Assembly: GCA_029256565.1 (NCBI GenBank)
Contig: JAQSXQ010000226.1
Coordinates: 1 to 5,964 of the forward strand
Origin: Mycobacterium sp.
GTDB lineage: Bacteria; Actinomycetota; Actinomycetes; Mycobacteriales; Mycobacteriaceae
Direction of reading: 5' to 3'
Length of the DNA: 5,964 nucleotides
Shown here: positions 1 to 5,076 of the stretch, piece by piece
Layout: every line of letters starts with the position of its first letter
Numbering within the stretch: the first letter of the stretch is position 1
Program-made: the position numbers and the translations under genes
Notes under the pieces: generated by a model
Seen by the model: only the letters and a program-made list of their open reading frames with translations
Told to the model about the DNA's origin: nothing
Databases searched by the model: none

Positions 1-369
1 CACAGTACGTTCCGCCAGTGCAGCCTGCTGGGCTCGGTGTTCACCGAGTGCCGCCTGCGCCCGATCACGCTGCACGAGGTGGACCTGACGCTCACCGTGC
101 TCGCCGGATGCGACCTGCAGAAGGTGGACCTGTCGGACTGCCGCCTCCGCGAGGCGAGCCTGGTGGGCGCGAACCTACGTGAGGCAGTGCTGCGTCGCGC
201 CGACCTCTCCGGCGCCCGCACCCAGAACGCGAAGTTCGGCAAGGCCGATCTGCGTGGCGCCCGCGTCGACGCGACGTTCTGGACCACCGTCGAGATGCGC
301 GGCGCGCGGGTCGACGTCGACCAGGCGGTCGCCTTCGCGGTGGCCCACGGCCTGGTGCTCGCCGACTGA
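1..369 (+). CDS. mfpA: MfpA pentapeptide-repeat DNA-mimic protein, 5' end missing
   Basis: The frame is open from base 1 and ends at TGA 367-369, giving 122 residues of the C-terminal part. Visible residues follow the pentapeptide-repeat pattern (central F/L, preceding A/C/S), for example GANLREAVLRRADLSGA at 57-72, ADLRGARVD at 82-90. The tail VDVDQAVAFAVAHGL (104-118) is the helix that dimerises MfpA. From memory the match to M. tuberculosis MfpA (183 aa) runs from its residue about 61 to the end with no gap (HSTF.QCS.LGSVF, RVDVDQAVAFA), so about 60 residues lie upstream of the window. Known role: a right-handed beta-helix dimer that imitates B-form DNA, binds DNA gyrase and lowers fluoroquinolone susceptibility; in mycobacteria it works with the small GTPase MfpB, usually encoded just upstream, outside this window. 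Assignment is firm; the start and promoter cannot be seen. A ribosome or other pentapeptide protein is unlikely given the shared tail. Confidence 0.95.
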   Translation, partial: HSTFRQCSLLGSVFTECRLRPITLHEVDLTLTVLAGCDLQKVDLSDCRLREASLVGANLREAVLRRADLSGARTQNAKFGKADLRGARVDATFWTTVEMRGARVDVDQAVAFAVAHGLVLAD

Positions 370-481
370 AATTGGTGGTGTCCAGACACCGGCGACAGTC
401 GACGTCATCGAGATAGCGCTCAGCGCGACGACGTTCGAGTGAGCCTGTCCGTGAGCGCTACCTGAACGCACCACGCCGACT

Positions 482-509
482 GAGTCAGCCTGGTTGGATG
501 GGCTGACTC
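482..509. terminator. Perfect 9-bp hairpin between convergent mfpA and ABC transporter genes
   Basis: GAGTCAGCC (482-490) and GGCTGACTC (501-509) are exact inverted repeats around a 10-nt loop. It lies 112 bp after the mfpA stop and 33 bp after the transporter stop on the other strand. There is no T-run on either side, which is usual for candidate terminators in mycobacteria. Because the stem is symmetrical it could act on both converging transcripts. The rest of the 370-542 gap shows no convincing gene. Confidence 0.6.
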
Positions 510-513
510 CTCA

Positions 514-534
514 CGGGGCTCGTGCCTCGCCCCG
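514..534. terminator. Second GC-rich hairpin next to the transporter stop
   Basis: CGGGGC (514-519) pairs with GCCCCG (529-534) across a 9-nt loop, directly after the 482-509 hairpin and 8 bp from the transporter stop codon. GACT at 505-508 can also pair with AGTC at 535-538 to extend this stem with a bulge, which would disrupt the first hairpin. Likely part of the same terminator; no T-tract is present. Confidence 0.45.
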
Positions 535-542
535 AGTCGTCG

Positions 543-3131
543 TCAGCCTGCCTTGAGCCGAATCTTGAAGCGCACGAAGCAGACGTAGAAGATCGACAGC
601 ACGCCCAGCATGGCCATGTCGAACAGCCATGCCTCCGACGTGTGCTTCCAGTGCGAGTCGTCAGGCATGATCGGCGGCTTCACCATGTCGGTCACGCCCA
701 CCGTCGATGCCGTGGCGCCGAAGCCCCAGCGGGCCGGCGTAATCCACGACAGCTGATCGAGCCCGAGGCGGCCCGTAACCGGAATCAGACCGCCGGAGAA
801 CACCAGCTGCGACATGATCGCGACGACCAGCAGCGGCATGATCTGCTCGCTGGTCTTGGCCAGCGCCGACAGCGCGAGGCCCACCGTCGCAGCGCAGACG
901 GTCGTCGCGGCCATGCCGAGGAACAACTCGATCGAGGCGGCCACCTCGCCACCGCCGAGCACCACCGCGCCGTTCTGGGGTGCGCCGACGCCGATCAGCG
1001 TGATCCCGGTGACGATGGCGGACTGCACGATCGCGAACACCGAGTAGATGCAGACCTTCGCCAGCAGATAGGCCGACGTCGACAAACCCACCGCCTGCTC
1101 GCGGAGGAAGATCGCGCGTTCGCCGATCAGGTCGCGAACCGTCAGGGCGGTGCCCATGAAGATCGCGCCGGGCTGACCGAAGCCGGTGGAGCCGGGCACG
1201 GACAGCGACAGCACACCCATGATGAACGGGAGGATCGCCAGGAAGATGAAGTAGCCGCGGTCGGAGACGATGAGCCGCATCTGTCGCCGGGCAATCGTCG
1301 AGAACTGGTGCATCACACTGGTGCTCGCCGGGCTGCCGAGGTCCGCGGGTTCCTCCGCGGGCGGTGCCGGTGGGGGTGGACCGTTGAGGTCGAGGTAGCG
1401 CCTGCTGGCCGCGTCGGGGTCGCCCGCGACCGTGCTGAAGATGTCGGCCCAGTTGGTGGTGCCCAGCTGTGTCCCGATCTGGTCGGGCGGCCCGCAGAAC
1501 GCGGTCTTGCCGCCCGGGGCGAGGAGCAGCACCTGGTCGCACACGTCGAGGTAGGTCAGCGAGTGCGTCACGACGAGCACCACGCGGCCCGCGTCGGCGA
1601 GCTGACGCAGCATCGTCATGACCTGGCGGTCCAGAGCGGGGTCAAGGCCGGAGGTGGGCTCGTCGAGGATCAGCAGCGACGGGCCGGTCAGCAGTTCGAG
1701 TGCCACCGACGCGCGCTTGCGCTGGCCGCCGGAGAGCTTGTCGACGCGGGTCTCGAGATGCTTGGTCATCTCGAGTTCCTCGAGGACCTGCATGACGACG
1801 TGCTCGCGGTCTTCCTTCGTCGTGTCGGGCGGCAGCCGGAGTTCCGCGGCGTACATCAGCGCCTGCTTCACGGTGAGCTGGCCGTGCACCACGTCGTCCT
1901 GGGGGACCATTCCGATTCGCGATCGGAGCGAGGCGTACTCGGAGTGGATGTCGTGACCTTCGAAGGTCACGGTGCCGCTGGTGGGGTGGGTGTAGCCGGC
2001 GACGAGCTTGGCGAAGGTCGACTTGCCTGCACCGGACGGGCCGATCACCGCGGTCAGCGTGCCGGTGCGCGCGGCCAACGAGATGTTGTTCAGCAGCGTC
2101 TTGTTGCCCTCGATGGTCCACGTGACGCCGTTGACCTCGAGGCCGCCGGTGCGGGTGGCCGTCGCCTCGGTCTGGGTGCGCCGGGCGAGGCTGCCGCCGG
2201 CGAAGACGAGGTCGACGTTGCCGATCGTGACCACGTCGCCGTCGCGCAGCAGTGCGGCCTCGACGCGGGTGCCGTTGACGAACGTGCCGTTGATGCTGCG
2301 GTTGTCGACGATCTCGGTGCCGGCGGGAGTGCTCACCAGGCTCGCGTGGTGGCGCCCCGCCAGCACGTCCGGGATGACGATGTCGTTGTCGGTGGCGCGG
2401 CCGATCTTGACCGCGCCTGCCGGGGTCTCCGGTGCCCCCCGCCCCGGGCGGAGGATCTTCATCATGCTGGTGGCGAGATTGCCCTCGCTCTGCCGTGGCG
2501 CAGCGGTCGGCCCCAGTGTCGTGACGGGTTCGGCGGACGGCTGGGAGATCGGCTGGGCGTAACGCTGCTGCGGCGAACTGGGGTAGCTCGGCGCGCTCGG
2601 GTAGCCGGTCTGCGGACCCTGCGGGTAGGTCTGCCTGCCGCTCTGTGGCGCGGGCGCCGGACCGGACGGGTAGCGCGGCGGCTGACCGGGCGGATACGCC
2701 TGACGCGGCGGCGGCATCGTCTGCGGTGACATGGCGTGCGGCGCCTGCGTCGACCAGGAGGTGCTCGGGCGGCCCGCGACGGGTACGGCGGCGGTGGGTG
2801 GCGGTGACCCCGCCGAACCCTGATGCCGACCCACCTCGAACGTCAGCCGCGGCCCGTCGGGGTTGCCGATGTTGACGCCGAGGCCGTCGGTGATGTCGGC
2901 GACGGGAACGCGCTGTCCGTTGACGTACACGCCGTTGAGCGAGCCGTTGTCGATGGCGAGCCAGCGACCCTGGTCGTACCGCAGGAGCAGGTGGGAGCGC
3001 GAGGTCAGGGGGTGGGCGATGCGGATGTCGGCGCGCAGATCGCGGCCGACGACGACGTCGCTGCCTGGTGCGAAGGTGCGCGACGATCCGTCGTGTCGGA
3101 CGGTCAGCGCAGGCGGAGTCGGTCGCGTCAT
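543..3131 (-). CDS. FHA-FHA-ABC exporter of the Rv1747 type, 862 aa
   Basis: A one-chain half-transporter of the ABC-G type at the inner membrane. Order of parts: FHA-1 about 10-100 (VGR 28-30, S44-R45-x-H47, N62GSLNG67); disordered Pro/Tyr/Gln linker about 107-216; FHA-2 about 240-312 (R260-H261, N277RSINGTF); nucleotide-binding domain about 328-550 with Walker A GPSGAGKST 364-372, Q-loop Q411, signature LSGGQ 466-470, Walker B ending D490-E491, D-loop SGLD 494-497 and H523; ABC2 membrane domain from about 605, with hydrophobic spans near 627-645, 653-668 (short), 687-713, 734-757, 764-782 and 834-853. M. tuberculosis Rv1747 has about the same length, is phosphorylated by kinase PknF, binds phosphothreonine through its FHA domains and has been linked to export of cell-envelope glycolipids; the substrate here is unknown. 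The acceptor context NLATSMMK (T221) matches Rv1747 T208. Oddities: glycine 259 replaces the FHA-2 serine, and about 20-25 residues seem absent near 650. No kinase gene is adjacent. ATG 3131 has no good Shine-Dalgarno but a -10-like TAGAGT 8 nt upstream. Confidence 0.95.
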   Translation of the reverse strand: MTRPTPPALTVRHDGSSRTFAPGSDVVVGRDLRADIRIAHPLTSRSHLLLRYDQGRWLAIDNGSLNGVYVNGQRVPVADITDGLGVNIGNPDGPRLTFEVGRHQGSAGSPPPTAAVPVAGRPSTSWSTQAPHAMSPQTMPPPRQAYPPGQPPRYPSGPAPAPQSGRQTYPQGPQTGYPSAPSYPSSPQQRYAQPISQPSAEPVTTLGPTAAPRQSEGNLATSMMKILRPGRGAPETPAGAVKIGRATDNDIVIPDVLAGRHHASLVSTPAGTEIVDNRSINGTFVNGTRVEAALLRDGDVVTIGNVDLVFAGGSLARRTQTEATATRTGGLEVNGVTWTIEGNKTLLNNISLAARTGTLTAVIGPSGAGKSTFAKLVAGYTHPTSGTVTFEGHDIHSEYASLRSRIGMVPQDDVVHGQLTVKQALMYAAELRLPPDTTKEDREHVVMQVLEELEMTKHLETRVDKLSGGQRKRASVALELLTGPSLLILDEPTSGLDPALDRQVMTMLRQLADAGRVVLVVTHSLTYLDVCDQVLLLAPGGKTAFCGPPDQIGTQLGTTNWADIFSTVAGDPDAASRRYLDLNGPPPPAPPAEEPADLGSPASTSVMHQFSTIARRQMRLIVSDRGYFIFLAILPFIMGVLSLSVPGSTGFGQPGAIFMGTALTVRDLIGERAIFLREQAVGLSTSAYLLAKVCIYSVFAIVQSAIVTGITLIGVGAPQNGAVVLGGGEVAASIELFLGMAATTVCAATVGLALSALAKTSEQIMPLLVVAIMSQLVFSGGLIPVTGRLGLDQLSWITPARWGFGATASTVGVTDMVKPPIMPDDSHWKHTSEAWLFDMAMLGVLSIFYVCFVRFKIRLKAG

Positions 3132-3139
3132 CGGCTACG

Positions 3140-3145
3140 ACTCTA
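3140..3145 (-). promoter_or_regulatory. Candidate -10 element (TAGAGT) for the ABC transporter, possibly leaderless
   Basis: On the minus strand TAGAGT fits the mycobacterial -10 pattern TAnnnT and is followed by only 8 nt (CGTAGCCG) before the ATG at 3131. That spacing would place transcription start at or next to the A of ATG, giving a leaderless mRNA, which is common in mycobacteria and fits the lack of a Shine-Dalgarno sequence. No convincing -35 is visible (TTGCCG sits 14 nt upstream). Confidence 0.5.
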
Positions 3146-3235
3146 ACGGCATGGGTGCGCGGCAAGGCCTGCCCACGAGGCGGTGTCGGCGGCGGGTCGT
3201 GGTCTCGGTGAGGCCCCTCGTGCGACACGGTCGGC

Positions 3236-3256
3236 TGCCAACTGGTTGCAAAGCAA
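3236..3256. promoter_or_regulatory. AT-richer inverted-repeat segment in the divergent intergenic region
   Basis: This is the least GC-rich patch of the 254-bp divergent gap. It contains TGC(c)AAC-TG-GTTGCA (3236-3250), an inverted repeat with one extra base, overlapping TTGC-AAA-GCAA (3246-3256). It sits about 105 bp upstream of the transporter start and about 130 bp upstream of the secreted-protein start. Such nested repeats could be a regulator operator, but short repeats occur by chance and no regulator is encoded nearby. Confidence 0.25.
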
Positions 3257-3271
3257 ACGATTCTCGGGCCT

Positions 3272-3288
3272 GCGGCGTCGATCGCCGC
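3272..3288. repeat. GC-rich 6-bp hairpin in the divergent intergenic region
   Basis: GCGGCG (3272-3277) and CGCCGC (3283-3288) form a perfect stem with loop TCGAT. It lies between the candidate promoters of the two divergent genes. It may be an operator or transcript structure, or chance in GC-rich DNA; function is not shown by the sequence. Confidence 0.3.
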
Positions 3289-3304
3289 CGGTGGTGGGCG
3301 CGCC

Positions 3305-3332
3305 TTGATTGCGACCGCGTGACGATTAGGTC
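3305..3332 (+). promoter_or_regulatory. Weak candidate promoter for the secreted-protein gene
   Basis: TTGATT (3305-3310) and TAGGTC (3327-3332) are separated by 16 bp, resembling -35 and -10 boxes, although the last -10 base is C instead of T. Transcription would start near 3339 and leave a leader of about 45 nt. No better TAnnnT element was found between here and the ATG at 3386. Confidence 0.3.
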
Positions 3333-3385
3333 TTGGTACGGCGCATAACCACCCATGTGCAGGCACGACGTGGTCTCGTTGACGC

Positions 3386-3862
3386 ATGGCGAACTTCGCG
3401 GCCGTGACGCGTGCGGCTATTGCGGCGGTGCTCCTCGGGGCCGCCGGATTCGGCTCCGTGGCTACGGGTGCGTCTTTGCCTGCGGCGCTGGCCGCGCCGG
3501 GTGACCGGCCGACCGACGCCAGGGGCTTCGTCGGCACCACGGCGCGCTGCGACGGACCGATGAAGATCGCCGCGCTGGGACGCACGCCGCTGTCTCTGAT
3601 CGTGATCTGCTCGAACCCGCGCGGCGGGTTCGAGTACCGGGGGATGCGGATCCGCGACCGCGCGCCGCTGCGACTGCCGGCCACCGAGCTGGCCAACGGG
3701 TGCTTCGGTGTGCGCGGTGACGGCGTGGACTACACCGTCTCGCCGAACAAGTTGCTGCTCACCGCGGGCATGCGGATCGTTCGCGACGAGACGATGCTGC
3801 AGTTCGAGGACCGCCGCGTACCGGAGTCTGCGCCGATCTCCAAGACGTCCGGCGGCGGTTAG
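3386..3862 (+). CDS. Small secreted protein of unknown function, 158 aa
   Basis: I do not recognise this family. The N-terminus is a Sec-type signal peptide: short start with R9, hydrophobic Ala/Val/Leu stretch about 10-27, and an A-x-A site ALA (34-36) before APGDRP, so the mature protein would be about 122 residues starting near A37. There is no lipobox cysteine, so it is probably released or wall-associated. The mature part has three cysteines (C55, C75, C106), aromatic and glycine-rich segments (NPRGGFEYRGMR 77-88; GVDYTVSPN 113-121) that look like beta strands, and a disordered tail ending in GGG. C55 and C75 could form a disulphide. ATG 3386 is the first possible start because an in-frame TGA lies at 3380-3382. 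No Shine-Dalgarno is evident. The TAG stop (3860-3862) overlaps the TAA stop of the oppositely directed oxidoreductase. It is the only gene here I cannot tie to a known M. tuberculosis counterpart. Confidence 0.85.
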   Translation: MANFAAVTRAAIAAVLLGAAGFGSVATGASLPAALAAPGDRPTDARGFVGTTARCDGPMKIAALGRTPLSLIVICSNPRGGFEYRGMRIRDRAPLRLPATELANGCFGVRGDGVDYTVSPNKLLLTAGMRIVRDETMLQFEDRRVPESAPISKTSGGG

Positions 3863-5058
3863 CCCGGCGACCCGGTGACGACGCAGTGGGTGTGGCTGTA
3901 GATCGTCGCCATGCACTTGTTGCAGTGCGTGCACGCCGACTTCACGGTGTGGGCGTCGCCGTCGGCCTTGATGCGGTTGATCAGGTCGGGCTCGGCGAGC
4001 AGGGCCCTTCCCATCGCGACGAAGTCGAAGCCCTCGGCCATTGCGAGGTCCATCGTCTCGCGATTGGTGATGCCGCCCAGCAGGATCAGCGGCAGCGTCA
4101 GCTCGGCGCGGAACTGCTTGGCGTCGCGGAGCAGGAACGCCTCCCGGTAGGGGTATTCGCGCAGGAACTTCTTGCCCGTCATCCGGATGCCCCAGCGCAG
4201 CGGCGGCTTGAAGGCCCCCGCGAACTCCTTGATCGGCGCGTCGCCCCGGAACAGGTACATCGGGTTGACCAGTGAGCTGCCGGCGGTCAATTCGAGTGCG
4301 TCGAGGCCGCCGTCGTCCTCGAGCCACTTGGCGGTCTGCAGGGACTCCTCCAGCGGGATGCCGCCCCGCACGCCGTCGGTCATGGTGAGCTTGGCGGTGA
4401 TCGCGATCTGTCCGCCGACCGCGTCGCGGACCGCCCGCACCACCCCGCGCGCCACCTTGGCGCGGTTCTCCAGGGAGCCGCCGAACTCGTCGTCGCGGCG
4501 GTTGATCAGCGGGCTCAGGAACGAACTCGCGAAGTAGTTGTGTCCGAGGTGGACCTCGACGGCGTCGAATCCGGCGTCGACGGCGTACCGGGCGGCGTGC
4601 GCGTGCGCGGCGATGACGTCGGAGATGTCCTGCCGGCTCGCTGCCTTGGCGAACCGCATCCCGATCGGGTTGAAGAAGCGCACCGGCGCGAGCGCCCTGG
4701 CCTTGTTCGACTTGGCGTTGGCGACGGGACCCGCGTGGCCGATCTGTGCGCTGATGGCAGCACCCTCGGCGTGGATGGCGTCGGTGAGCCGTCGTAGCCC
4801 TGCGATGGCCTCGGGACGCCAGTAGATCTGCGCTCCGTCGGTCCGGCCGCCCGGTGAAACGGCGAGGTAGGCGACGGTCGTCATCCCGATTCCGCCTGCG
4901 GCGGGCAGGCGGTGGTAGGTGATGAGGTCGTCGGTGACCAGGGCGTGGGGCGTGGCCGCCTCGAACGTCGCGGCCTTGATGATGCGGTTGCGCAGAGTGA
5001 TCGGCCCCAGTCGGGCGGGGCTGAAGACGTCGGTGGACACATTGGGCTGACTGTCCAT
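3859..5058 (-). CDS. NADH:flavin oxidoreductase, Old Yellow Enzyme family (Rv3359-like), 399 aa
   Basis: An FMN-binding TIM barrel of the Old Yellow Enzyme / 2,4-dienoyl-CoA reductase group, expected in the cytosol, reducing an activated alkene or similar substrate with NAD(P)H. Family signatures seen: N-terminal VFSPARLGPITLRNRI (11-26), QIGHAG (105-110), the substrate-site HLGHNY (H170, H173, Y175) followed by FLSP, RDDEFGGSLENR (188-199), and the FMN-phosphate region GGIT (328-331) and MGRALLAEPDL (349-359). After the barrel comes C376-x2-C379-x2-C382-x9-C392, resembling the [4Fe-4S] ligand set of dienoyl-CoA reductase and trimethylamine dehydrogenase, but the protein stops seven residues later and lacks their FAD/NAD(P) domains. 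From memory it closely matches M. tuberculosis Rv3359 (about 396 aa). The ATG at 5058 is chosen because the family N-terminus starts here; the frame stays open further upstream only as antisense to folD. Substrate is unknown. The start lies 18 bp from divergent folD; the end overlaps the secreted-protein gene by 4 bp. Confidence 0.93.
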   Translation of the reverse strand: MDSQPNVSTDVFSPARLGPITLRNRIIKAATFEAATPHALVTDDLITYHRLPAAGGIGMTTVAYLAVSPGGRTDGAQIYWRPEAIAGLRRLTDAIHAEGAAISAQIGHAGPVANAKSNKARALAPVRFFNPIGMRFAKAASRQDISDVIAAHAHAARYAVDAGFDAVEVHLGHNYFASSFLSPLINRRDDEFGGSLENRAKVARGVVRAVRDAVGGQIAITAKLTMTDGVRGGIPLEESLQTAKWLEDDGGLDALELTAGSSLVNPMYLFRGDAPIKEFAGAFKPPLRWGIRMTGKKFLREYPYREAFLLRDAKQFRAELTLPLILLGGITNRETMDLAMAEGFDFVAMGRALLAEPDLINRIKADGDAHTVKSACTHCNKCMATIYSHTHCVVTGSPG

Positions 5059-5062
5059 TCTC

Positions 5063-5067
5063 GGGAG
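5063..5067 (+). promoter_or_regulatory. Ribosome binding site supporting folD start at ATG 5077
   Basis: GGGAG lies 9 nt before ATG 5077. The alternative GTG at 5086, which aligns with the annotated M. tuberculosis FolD start (MGAI...), would be 18 nt away, so this site favours 5077. It falls inside the 18-bp gap shared with the oxidoreductase gene. Confidence 0.6.
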
Positions 5068-5073
5068 CCTGCC
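5068..5073 (-). promoter_or_regulatory. Weak ribosome binding site for the flavin oxidoreductase
   Basis: On the minus strand GGCAGG lies 9 nt before ATG 5058. It is only a partial Shine-Dalgarno match, but its spacing is good. It directly abuts the folD site on the other strand, so the two leaders would be complementary if both are transcribed. Confidence 0.4.
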
Positions 5074-5076
5074 ACA

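Noticed and set aside
310..321. GTCGACGTCGAC palindrome near the end of mfpA
   Set aside because: It encodes Val-Asp-Val-Asp of the conserved RVDVDQA tail, so coding constraint explains it.
416..426. GCGCT-C-AGCGC palindrome after mfpA
   Set aside because: The one-base centre leaves only a 4-bp stem in RNA, and such GC palindromes are frequent in this base composition.
370..542. Possible small gene in the gap after mfpA
   Set aside because: Open frames here are only continuations of out-of-frame readings of mfpA, with no start or binding site of their own.
522..2729. A 735-codon open frame on the plus strand opposite the ABC transporter
   Set aside because: Its translation is rich in Arg, His, Ala, Gly and Asp without any recognisable domain. 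It is antisense to a gene with intact ABC and FHA motifs, so it is a GC-bias artefact.
1642..3696. A 684-codon minus-strand frame overlapping the transporter and the intergenic region
   Set aside because: It is a frame-shifted reading of the transporter with Arg/Pro/His-rich low-complexity translation and crosses the divergent control region.
3859..5058. Possible frameshift or pseudogene because the FAD domain is absent
   Set aside because: The frame is intact, the end is a clean stop, and the recalled Rv3359 has about the same length and the same cysteine tail, so this is the normal form of this subfamily.
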